In this document: one piece after another, positions 28,606-36,376 of the stretch
How the letters are laid out: every line of letters starts with the position of its first letter
Numbering within the stretch: the first letter of the stretch is position 1
Notes under the pieces: model-generated
The model's database searches: none
What the model saw: the letters and a program-made list of their open reading frames with translations, nothing else
Told to the model about the DNA's origin: nothing
Source: a virus
IMG/VR virus record: IMGVR_UViG_3300043436_000952
Coordinates: 1-39,559 of that record
Reading direction: 5' to 3' (one strand)
Length of the DNA stretch: 39,559 nucleotides
Translations under genes and position numbers: made by a program

Positions 28606-31600
28606 ATGAGTAACTGTTTATTATTTAAGAGTTCTAAACTTAATGCATATAACTATGGTGTTTTTAATAAACTTTTTAATTTACCAGAAGGTTTTACTGC
28701 AGAAAAGCTAGCGGAAAAAGAGGGTGTATCAGAAATTGTATTATATCCAATACATACAATGCTTTCACCAAAAGCATTACAAAGAACTTATGATAAAGAA
28801 TTAAAGAGGTCTATTACATTACTAGAGTTATATAATGAAAAGCTTAAAGAAAGAGCTCTTAAAAATTATAACATTGAATTGGGCCCCAATGAAAACTTTA
28901 TTACTATAGCTGAAGATAATCAAAGAAGATTGTATGCAAACTTTAATGATTTCTTATTTGATGTTGTAGATGGTAAAAGAAAAGAGAATGGTAGTTACGA
29001 TGCTAAACTCACATCAAGTTCTGATATCATACCAATTAAAGATATTCCTGATGGATCTGTTAGTTTTTATAGAGAAGACTTTGATGATCAGTTAGATTTT
29101 TTTAATAGTTTATTCCCGGATGTAGCACAGCAAGAAAATGTAAAAGCTCAAGAAGCTATTACAAAGCTTGCAAATAAATTAGTTGATCAAGTAGGTATCG
29201 GATATCAAATGATATCTGCTCAAGAAGCTACAGATTTAACTAAGGATACAACTAATCCTTGGACTGGAGAATCTGCTTTCTTTTATAATAACAATATATA
29301 TTTTGTAGAAGGTGGCTTTAAATTAAATACGGTTCTTCATGAGTTCTCTCACCCTGTTGTAAGAAGTCTTGCAATTGAGAATCCTACTCTATTTAATAAC
29401 TTATATAATCAGTATATAAGTTCTGTAGAAGGCGCTGAGACTTTATCAAAGGTAGAACTCTTATATCCTGAGTTAGATGGTACAGACCAACTCTTCCAAG
29501 AAGAAGTGTTAGTAAGAGCTCTTGAAACCGCTGCAGTTAATAAAGTAAACAACGTACAAAACTCTAATCCATTTAAGAAATTCATTACCAATATTATCTA
29601 TGCTATTAAGCAATTAATGCGTAAGTTATATGGTGATAAGATTAAGTTGGATAAGTTATCTGAGACTACTACAATAGATGAACTCTCAAACATGTTATTG
29701 GGAGATACCTTTGTACTTACTACACAAATCATTACTCCGGATGATGTAGTTCAATATATGCGTAGTAATCAAACTATGTATAATGATCTACAACAAGTAG
29801 ATAATGATGTATTAGTAAAAGTAGTTAACAGATATTTTACTAATGCCGGCTCACTTCTTTCTAGAATTCGTACAAATAAGAACTACTCTGATTTTGTAGA
29901 AGCTATTAAGAATGAATCAGGTAGAACTATTCTACAAGATATTGTCTCTGACTTACGTACTGCAGAAACAACAACTGTAGATGATAAGGTTAAAAAGTTT
30001 AAAGATGAGTTAGATAAAAGAGAGAAACAAATTACCTCTCTTGTAAGAACTACAATTCAGACAGATGTCTTAATGAATAGGATTATTGACCAGCTTAATA
30101 ATCTTAATAAGATGTCTGATACCAAGGAAGTTATTAGTAACACCTTCTATTATGATTTGCTTGTAAGAAACTGGAGCAAGATAATGGAGGAGAGTATCAA
30201 TGGCTTAAGTGATGCTGGATTACGTACAGATAGTTCTTTATTTCAGTTATTCAGTAGAATCTCTGAGAAAACAAAACAAGCAGATAGAATCATTAACTCT
30301 ATTTACAAAAGAGGTGTTGGTGGTGTATTAGAGGATGTATTAAGTCCATTAGCTAAAAATGTAGATAGTCATTTTGAAACTAAATTAAAAACACTTAGAG
30401 ATAATAACGCTTCTCCAAAAGAAATTAAAAAGACTCAAGAAGAGTGGGATAGATTAAAACTAAACCGCGCTACAATTGATGATTACTTATCAGGTATGCG
30501 TGGTGATGTTAATTCTATTTCAGCTTATGTAGAATCATTTGCGAGTTCACCAGATCCAATTATCTCTAGCTTTGCTGTATATGTAGATAATGCTTATACA
30601 GATGTAGAGTTAAAAAGTAAAGCTAATAAAGATAGTTTTATTTCTGAGTTGTTACCTGTTTTAAAAGACGCTGGTTATTCTGATAAGAACATTACTGATC
30701 TTATGAAAGATCTAGTATATGAAGATACAGTTGTAACACGTAACAATAATGGTGAAGCTGAAGAGTTTAGTAAGTTAGTATTCTTAAATCCTTGGAAAGG
30801 TTACCAAGCTGTAATTGATAGATTACAGTTTGATATTGAAGAGGCTAAAAGAGTAAATGATTTAGATAAAGCTAGACAACTTAATCAGGTTGTAAGACAG
30901 TTTTATAGAGATTATATGTATGATGAATATGTTCCGGAGTTTTATGCTAAAGAACAAATTTATGATTCTGAGTTAGGTAGGATTGCATATGAAAGAAAAC
31001 AAAATATTTTAGCAGAGATTGCTGATATTGATAGAAGAGTATTTGATGAGTTTACTGAGGATGAAGCTTTTGAGCAAAAGAAACTTCTTTGGAAAAAGTA
31101 TAGTCAGTTAGCATCATTACGTGATGAGTCTGGTACTATTAAAGCTGGTGATGATTTAGAGACTGCTAAGATAGAAAAGAAGTATAGAGATGAGAGTAGA
31201 AAATTCTATGAGTGGAAAGAGATTACCGGCTTATTCCAATACAGACTTGATCAGTATAAGCAAGATTTATTAGACCAAGGTCTTAGTGCTAACCCAGAAG
31301 AGTTTAAAGAATTAGTAGATCAATGGTTAACTGATAATACTAGAGTATCTATTAATGAAGATTTCTATAAAAGAAAGCAGCAGATCATAGATAAAATTAA
31401 AACTATTACAGATAAACTTCCAGTTAATGTGTCTAAACGTTTGGACATTGGTAAAAAATGGGAGGAGATTATAGATATAGTTATTGGTTTTAGAAATGAT
31501 GATGGACAACCTGTTGGCTCAGAAATGTCTGAGAATAGACTTAAGAGAATAAAAGAGTTACAACAAGAAATCTTAGATTCTCAAAACAATCTTGCTGGCT

Positions 31601-34320
31601 TTAGTGGATTAAGTCCTGCACAGTTTGAAAGATACATAGACTTATCTACTAAGATAAAATCTAAAACAGCCAGTGCATTAGAGAAAGCAGAGTTTACAGA
31701 GCTTAATACAATACGTGGAGAAAATAGTTTAGATCAGTTAACTCAAATTGCATTAAAGAAATTATACTCTGAGTTAGCTTCAATGCAATCTAAAGAACCT
31801 ACTGATGATTATATCAATGTAATTAATTCTTATATAGAAAGAATTGATCCAGAGAAATTAGCTCAGTTTGCTACCACTGAGATTAATAAAGCTAATGCTG
31901 ACAAGTTTTTAAAGCCCGGCTTTATTGCTAAGTATTTAAAAGAGAATGCAGAATTTAAAGAATGGTATCTAGCAAATCATATAGTTAAAGAAGTATATAA
32001 TTCAGAGTCTAAGATGATGGAGAAAGTATACAGTCCTATATATGTTTGGAATGTTACAATACCAGCCAGTGCAGAAGATTATAATTCTTATACTTATAAA
32101 GATATTGATCCTTATAGTGGTGATGCAACTGATGTAAGCATTAGAAGAATACCTAAAAATGATTTCTATAGAAGATCTGTAAAGAAACAATATAGAACCG
32201 GTTATGATAAAGCTACAAGTAAAGTCAGTCTTAAGGTTGGAAAACATATAGACAACAGAGGTAACTGGTTACCAAGAACTGTAGAAGAAGGAGCAAAGGA
32301 TGATCTTTATGTAAACAAAGCTTACTTTGATTTAAAGAAGAATAGTCCTGAAAAAGCAAAAGCTCTAGATGTAATGGTTAAATACCATTTATTATTTCAA
32401 GAGAACAAAACAAAGTATAGTAAGATCTGGTTGGATATTCCAAGATTTAGAAAGTTTAAATCTGAACTAGTAGGTTCTACTTTAAATGATAGTGCTAAAA
32501 AAGTTAGAGGTGCTATTAAAAGTATTAAGGATAGTATTACATCAGCAAAGGACGACTTTGAACAGGGTATTAACTACAATGAACAGTTTAACTTAGTTAG
32601 AGCTGATATCTTTGATGAAGAGATCTCTTCTATCCCCGTACAAGGTCTGTATAAATTAGATGTTGATCAAGTATCTCTAAACGTTCCTTACTCCATGCTT
32701 AAGTATATGTATTCACTTGAGCATCAGAAAAAACTTATTGAGTTAAATCCTATTGCTCAAGCTTTACAGAAAGTTGTAAATAATCCAGAAAACGGGATTA
32801 AAGATCTATCTAAGATCAATAGTTATAACTGGGTTACTAATAACATTAAGACTTACGTAAATAAGAAAGGTAAGAACTTAAGAGCTGAGGCAATTAATTC
32901 TTTTATTGAAAGAGAGTTTAAAGGTAAAACAAGAGTTGGATTATTGTCTGAGAGTAGTAGTGCACAAAAGCTTATTGATAGCTTACAATCACAAGCAGTC
33001 TTTGGTTTATTTGCCATGAATATTTTTCCATCGGCAATTAAAAACTTTGGTGGTGCAGTTACACAGATGATTATTGAGTCAGCTGGACAAAAATATCTTA
33101 ACAAAAGATCATATGCATTAGGTCAGGTTGAAGCATTTAAAATGATGTCTGATATCTCTGCTAATGTATATAATGCTAATCCATCTGAGAAGAGTGTTAA
33201 TCTACAATTAATTGAGGTATTTGATCCAATCAAAGGAAGATTTGAAGAAAAATTTGGTACTGAGTTTGGAAGAAGTGTTGGTACAGATTTAGCAGATAGT
33301 TTCTTAGTACTTGGTCAAGGTAGTAAAAAAGCAAACAGCGTATTGTTGTCTCCAAGAAAATGGTTAGAAAATGAAGGTACTCTTTCTTTATTTGCTGGTA
33401 TGATGATACATCAAAAAGTACCACAAATTATAAATGGTAAAACTAATTATATCTCTTATTTAGATGCTTGGGAAAAAGGATCAGATGGTATTTTAAAATT
33501 AAAAGCCGGAATTGATTCTTCATATGATGTAGGAGGTGAAGAGTTTAAGAAAACTAGAAATAGAGTTCAAGAAACTAGTAATGCTTTACAAGGTGCATAT
33601 GGAAAGATAGATAAGTCTATGCTAGACAGATATGCATTATGGAGAATGTTCTCTAGTTTAAGAAGATTCTTTACTAGAATGTTTGTAAATAACTGGTCAC
33701 CATCACGATACAATGTTAGAACTGGTGATATAAATAATGGTTATATGTTAGAATCTGCTAAACTTTTAAGAAATTTAGTATCAAGATTATCTAATGGATC
33801 ATTCTTTTTAACAGATGAAGAAAAGTATGCCGGTAAAAAAGCATTTGCACATACAGCTGTAATAGGTATGTTATCTCTTATGATTGCTTACTTATTTGGA
33901 TATGATCCAGATGATGAAGATAGATTTGAAAAGATGCGTGAGAGAAGTGGTGATTTGTTATCTGATGACTTTAATGCTGGTGGTTGGTTAATTAACCACT
34001 CATTAGTATCAGCATTAGGAACTAAGCAAGAAGCTTTAACATTTTTAAATCCTAGAGAATACGTTAATTTAATTTATTCTGGAGGCGCACCAACTCTTGG
34101 TCCTATTGTAGATAAGTATAAAGACTTTGCATATGATGGTTATTATGTGCTAAGTAATGATTCTCGTGGTTTTTATACTAGAGATGTTGGACCTTATAAA
34201 TGGCAACAGGAAGGTTCAGCAAAAATCTTTAATGATTTAGGATATTTATTTGGATTAACTGGTTCTCAAGTAGATCCGATCAAATCTCTTAAAGGATATG
34301 AGTACCAAATGAGAAGATAA
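28606..34320 (+). CDS. giant ejected virion protein with zincin motif and C-terminal membrane helix (1904 aa)
   Basis: Probable internal virion protein next to the polymerase. HEFSH at residues 245-249, followed by FQEEVLVRALE at 297-307, looks like a gluzincin-type metalloprotease site (two His plus a downstream Glu). The sequence before it (GESAFFYNNNIYFVEGGF) is the beta strand usually found in such phage zincin domains. A long charged helical region follows, with probable coiled coils near 480-560, 760-900 and 960-1080. Near the C-terminus one hydrophobic helix (about 1746-1765, HTAVIGMLSLMIAYLFGY) is followed by an acidic patch. Cys4 is the only cysteine I find. It starts 3 bases after the polymerase stop. 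It resembles large 'polyvalent' phage proteins that are co-injected with DNA; cleavage of phage or host proteins is inferred, not shown. Confidence 0.78.
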   Translation: MSNCLLFKSSKLNAYNYGVFNKLFNLPEGFTAEKLAEKEGVSEIVLYPIHTMLSPKALQRTYDKELKRSITLLELYNEKLKERALKNYNIELGPNENFITIAEDNQRRLYANFNDFLFDVVDGKRKENGSYDAKLTSSSDIIPIKDIPDGSVSFYREDFDDQLDFFNSLFPDVAQQENVKAQEAITKLANKLVDQVGIGYQMISAQEATDLTKDTTNPWTGESAFFYNNNIYFVEGGFKLNTVLHEFSHPVVRSLAIENPTLFNNLYNQYISSVEGAETLSKVELLYPELDGTDQLFQEEVLVRALETAAVNKVNNVQNSNPFKKFITNIIYAIKQLMRKLYGDKIKLDKLSETTTIDELSNMLLGDTFVLTTQIITPDDVVQYMRSNQTMYNDLQQVDNDVLVKVVNRYFTNAGSLLSRIRTNKNYSDFVEAIKNESGRTILQDIVSDLRTAETTTVDDKVKKFKDELDKREKQITSLVRTTIQTDVLMNRIIDQLNNLNKMSDTKEVISNTFYYDLLVRNWSKIMEESINGLSDAGLRTDSSLFQLFSRISEKTKQADRIINSIYKRGVGGVLEDVLSPLAKNVDSHFETKLKTLRDNNASPKEIKKTQEEWDRLKLNRATIDDYLSGMRGDVNSISAYVESFASSPDPIISSFAVYVDNAYTDVELKSKANKDSFISELLPVLKDAGYSDKNITDLMKDLVYEDTVVTRNNNGEAEEFSKLVFLNPWKGYQAVIDRLQFDIEEAKRVNDLDKARQLNQVVRQFYRDYMYDEYVPEFYAKEQIYDSELGRIAYERKQNILAEIADIDRRVFDEFTEDEAFEQKKLLWKKYSQLASLRDESGTIKAGDDLETAKIEKKYRDESRKFYEWKEITGLFQYRLDQYKQDLLDQGLSANPEEFKELVDQWLTDNTRVSINEDFYKRKQQIIDKIKTITDKLPVNVSKRLDIGKKWEEIIDIVIGFRNDDGQPVGSEMSENRLKRIKELQQEILDSQNNLAGFSGLSPAQFERYIDLSTKIKSKTASALEKAEFTELNTIRGENSLDQLTQIALKKLYSELASMQSKEPTDDYINVINSYIERIDPEKLAQFATTEINKANADKFLKPGFIAKYLKENAEFKEWYLANHIVKEVYNSESKMMEKVYSPIYVWNVTIPASAEDYNSYTYKDIDPYSGDATDVSIRRIPKNDFYRRSVKKQYRTGYDKATSKVSLKVGKHIDNRGNWLPRTVEEGAKDDLYVNKAYFDLKKNSPEKAKALDVMVKYHLLFQENKTKYSKIWLDIPRFRKFKSELVGSTLNDSAKKVRGAIKSIKDSITSAKDDFEQGINYNEQFNLVRADIFDEEISSIPVQGLYKLDVDQVSLNVPYSMLKYMYSLEHQKKLIELNPIAQALQKVVNNPENGIKDLSKINSYNWVTNNIKTYVNKKGKNLRAEAINSFIEREFKGKTRVGLLSESSSAQKLIDSLQSQAVFGLFAMNIFPSAIKNFGGAVTQMIIESAGQKYLNKRSYALGQVEAFKMMSDISANVYNANPSEKSVNLQLIEVFDPIKGRFEEKFGTEFGRSVGTDLADSFLVLGQGSKKANSVLLSPRKWLENEGTLSLFAGMMIHQKVPQIINGKTNYISYLDAWEKGSDGILKLKAGIDSSYDVGGEEFKKTRNRVQETSNALQGAYGKIDKSMLDRYALWRMFSSLRRFFTRMFVNNWSPSRYNVRTGDINNGYMLESAKLLRNLVSRLSNGSFFLTDEEKYAGKKAFAHTAVIGMLSLMIAYLFGYDPDDEDRFEKMRERSGDLLSDDFNAGGWLINHSLVSALGTKQEALTFLNPREYVNLIYSGGAPTLGPIVDKYKDFAYDGYYVLSNDSRGFYTRDVGPYKWQQEGSAKIFNDLGYLFGLTGSQVDPIKSLKGYEYQMRR

Positions 34321-34343
34321 TTTCGTATATTATATATGTAGTA

Positions 34344-34402
34344 CCCTAAAAACCATCTAGGGCTGCATCCCGAATCAACTGCGGTAAAAACAATACCGTA
34401 TG
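34344..34402 (+). promoter_or_regulatory. two-hairpin leader ending at a start codon
   Basis: The 79-base gap after the 1904-aa gene holds two inverted repeats. CCCTA (34344-34348) pairs with TAGGG (34358-34362) across a 9-base loop. CGGTA (34382-34386) pairs with TACCG (34394-34398) across aaaacaa. The second stem can be extended by a G-U pair and a U-A pair to the A of the ATG at 34400. Neither stem has a downstream T-run, so they do not look like standard intrinsic terminators. Occlusion of the lysis-gene start, or RNA processing, is possible. Confidence 0.4.
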
Positions 34403-34648
34403 AAACTATTAAACTTTATTGGAGGTCTTTTCAAAGATGAAAAAGGCTCCGTTTCCATGAAGCGCCTGTGTGGCTTAGTCTGCACTTTAACTCTTTGCGC
34501 TACTCTGTATGCTAACTCTTTTACTGAAGCACACTTTGCTCCATCTGTACCCTTAGTGGATGCAGTTGCATTGCTTGCGTTTGGTTGTCTTGGGCTCACA
34601 ACTTTTGAGAAAGTAATGAAGAAGCCAGAAGCTAATACTGAGGAGTAA
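34400..34648 (+). CDS. small two-helix membrane protein, holin candidate (82 aa)
   Basis: A short protein with two hydrophobic helices, about residues 23-41 (LCGLVCTLTLCATLYANSF) and 52-70 (LVDAVALLAFGCLGLTTFE). A charged N-terminus and a Lys/Glu C-terminus flank them. Size, topology and position directly before an endolysin gene make a holin, which permeabilises the inner membrane to time lysis, the best guess. A tail-associated membrane protein cannot be excluded. Codons such as TCC, CGC, CTG and GGC, and a higher local GC, differ from the AT-rich neighbours and hint at separate ancestry. Met20 (34457) is an alternative start, but the charged residues before it fit the longer form. Confidence 0.65.
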   Translation: MKLLNFIGGLFKDEKGSVSMKRLCGLVCTLTLCATLYANSFTEAHFAPSVPLVDAVALLAFGCLGLTTFEKVMKKPEANTEE

Positions 34649-34658
34649 TTTACTGTTT

Positions 34659-34682
34659 ACTATAAACTATAAACTATAAACT
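34659..34682 (+). repeat. tandem ACTATAA repeat
   Basis: Three perfect head-to-tail copies of ACTATAA (34659-34679) plus a partial ACT lie in the 49-base gap before the endolysin gene. The following bases are A-rich (AAATATAAAATCTT) and lead directly to the ATG at 34698. The array may serve as an A/U-rich translation leader or promoter region, or it may be replication slippage. Confidence 0.6.
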
Positions 34683-34697
34683 AAAATATAAAATCTT

Positions 34698-35255
34698 ATG
34701 AGTTTTACTAGAGAACAAATTGAAGCAGCTGTTAAAGCTAAGAGCTACAAGTATTTTGAAAACGGAGAATTCAATATCAATGTAATTGGTATTCGTAATA
34801 GTGCAACCGGACAAAAAGTTACCAATGCATTTGATGATTGGATGACTTTAAGTTACAAAGAGGGTGGAGAATGGAAGTTCCATATCTGGCCTTGCACCAC
34901 AGACAATGGTGGAGGAACTGCTCGTGTTAAACCAGGACAATATCCAGGATCACATGGTGTAGGTCTTCACCAAGGTAAATACAAATGTCTTAAACAGAAA
35001 GCACCTCTTACTGTATTTCGTGACTATACTAAAGATGGAGTATACCAAGAAGACAAAACTGAAACAGGTGTATTTGGAATCAACATTCACAAAGCAGGAG
35101 TAGATTCTGCTCAAGTAAATGACTGGAGTCATGGTTGTCAAGTATTTAAAAAATCTGCTGATTTTGATAAATTTCTTGCTATCTGCGAGAAAGGTGCTAA
35201 ATTACAGGGAGATTCTTTTACTTACACTTTGATTAAATCAGAAGATATTAAATAA
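34698..35255 (+). CDS. probable endolysin, L,D-transpeptidase/carboxypeptidase-like fold (185 aa)
   Basis: Probable peptidoglycan-cleaving lysis enzyme. The C-terminal half has FGINIHKAG with H131 and WSHGCQVF with S144-H145-G146-C147. This H...SHGC pair resembles the active site of YkuD-type L,D-transpeptidases and related phage L,D-carboxypeptidases. Upstream are FHIWPCTTDNGG (about 55-66) and HQGKYKCLKQKAPLTVFRDY (about 91-110), which I recall from endolysins of Bacteroidota and marine phages. There is no signal peptide or membrane anchor, so it would need a holin, and holin-like genes lie on both sides of the cassette. The family match is from memory; an amidase or endopeptidase specificity is possible. 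The stop is one base before the next ATG. Confidence 0.7.
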   Translation: MSFTREQIEAAVKAKSYKYFENGEFNINVIGIRNSATGQKVTNAFDDWMTLSYKEGGEWKFHIWPCTTDNGGGTARVKPGQYPGSHGVGLHQGKYKCLKQKAPLTVFRDYTKDGVYQEDKTETGVFGINIHKAGVDSAQVNDWSHGCQVFKKSADFDKFLAICEKGAKLQGDSFTYTLIKSEDIK

Positions 35256-35256
35256 T

Positions 35257-35943
35257 ATGCATGATTCTATTTTGGGGTTTCCTAGTACTTCAGGTATATA
35301 CAAGATAACTTCTCCTACAGGTAAAGTCTATGTAGGTGAGGCTGTTAACTTGCGTATACGTTGTAGTTACTACTTAACCCCAAATAGAGTTAAAAAACAA
35401 AGAGCTATTTATAATTCTTTGGTAAAGCATGGTGTTGAGTTACACAAGATTGAAATACTAGAATTTTGCTCTAGTGAAAATCTTTTAGAAAGAGAAAGGT
35501 ATTATCAAGAACAATTTTGTAGTGTAGAAAATGGTTTAAACTGTTATCTAACTCCTACGCATGAAAAGAAAAAAGTTCTGTCTTTAGGTACAAAACAACT
35601 TATGTCTTTAAAAGCTACAGGAGTAAACAATGCTTTCTATGGAAAGAAACACTCTACAGAGTCTTTAAGTAAGATATCAGAATCTTCTTTTGGCAGTAAT
35701 AATCCTAATTACGGAGGAAAACTACAAACCGAAGAGTATCTAATAAAGCAAAGTATTTCTAATAGTAAAAAACATCTTAAGTTAACTAACACTATTACAG
35801 GAGAAATTCACATCTTCTTAAACTCTAAACAAGCTGCAGAGTTTGTAGGAGTAGGTGCTAGTAATATCAGAGAATGTAAGAAATCTAAAAACAAAGCAAA
35901 AAGAATCTATCTAGTAGAAGATTATGAAATCTGTACTAATTAG
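35257..35943 (+). CDS. GIY-YIG homing endonuclease, free-standing (228 aa)
   Basis: A selfish DNA endonuclease. GIY at residues 13-15 and YVG at 25-27 give the GIY-(x9)-YVG core. Arg residues follow in NLRIRCSYY, and the catalytic Glu is probably in LLERERYY (about 73-80). After it come NUMOD3-like DNA-binding repeats (NNAFYGKKHSTESL and NNPNYGGKLQTEEYL) and a NUMOD1-like tail (LNSKQAAEFVGVGASNIREC). It starts 1 base after the endolysin stop, and its last 20 bases overlap the next gene in another frame, so neither neighbour is broken. It is the only gene in the window ending in TAG. There is no sign of an intron or intein. Arrival as a mobile gene is inferred from the family and the stop codon. 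Confidence 0.92.
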   Translation: MHDSILGFPSTSGIYKITSPTGKVYVGEAVNLRIRCSYYLTPNRVKKQRAIYNSLVKHGVELHKIEILEFCSSENLLERERYYQEQFCSVENGLNCYLTPTHEKKKVLSLGTKQLMSLKATGVNNAFYGKKHSTESLSKISESSFGSNNPNYGGKLQTEEYLIKQSISNSKKHLKLTNTITGEIHIFLNSKQAAEFVGVGASNIRECKKSKNKAKRIYLVEDYEICTN

Positions 35944-36376
35944 TATTCTTTTAATATTCTTAGCCGTCCCTTGTTTTGCTCAAATCAAAATTGACAAAGC
36001 TGGGGACGGTTGGGATTTAAAAGTTGATTCAGCAATTCAACTGATAAAGAAGGTAGACATAGATAAGTACAAGATGCTTGATACAAATTGTTCTCAAGTA
36101 TCTTTTATGATAAGTCCCTACTCTTCTTGTGAACTAGAGAATGGTAAAGGTCACATCTACATAGCTGTAGCTGATCTTAAACTAAACTCTATAAATAACA
36201 TTGCTGTAGTTCTAGTACATGAAAGCTTACATCTCTATATAGCAAAGAAAGGTATAGATATGATTCCGGAAAAAGAGGAAACATTTTGCTACATGTATGA
36301 ACTCAGCTTTATAAAAAACTTAGAAAATCCTGAGCCTTGGCTCATAGAACACGCTATAAATAACATAAAAAAATGA
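35924..36376 (+). CDS. secreted zincin-like protein (150 aa)
   Basis: A Sec signal peptide is clear: residues 1-19 (MKSVLISILLIFLAVPCFA), with cleavage likely before Gln20. The mature part has HESLH at residues 99-103 inside VVLVHESLHLYIAKKG, the core helix of a zinc metalloprotease, followed by acidic residues (EKEETFCYMYEL) that could supply a third ligand. Cysteines at C56, C69 and C124 could form disulfides in the periplasm. The length is short for a zincin, so it is a minimal domain or a binding-only relative. It overlaps the homing endonuclease by 20 bases and the next gene by 4 (ATGA), indicating coupled translation with the T9SS-tailed protein. Its substrate is unknown; envelope or peptidoglycan-associated proteins are plausible. 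Confidence 0.75.
   Translation: MKSVLISILLIFLAVPCFAQIKIDKAGDGWDLKVDSAIQLIKKVDIDKYKMLDTNCSQVSFMISPYSSCELENGKGHIYIAVADLKLNSINNIAVVLVHESLHLYIAKKGIDMIPEKEETFCYMYELSFIKNLENPEPWLIEHAINNIKK

Noticed and set aside
34344-34362. Intrinsic terminator after the 1904-aa gene
   Set aside because: Stem of only five pairs and no following T-run.
35257-35943. Group I intron hosting the GIY-YIG gene
   Set aside because: Both flanking genes are complete and the spacing is 1 base or an overlap, leaving no room for intron RNA.
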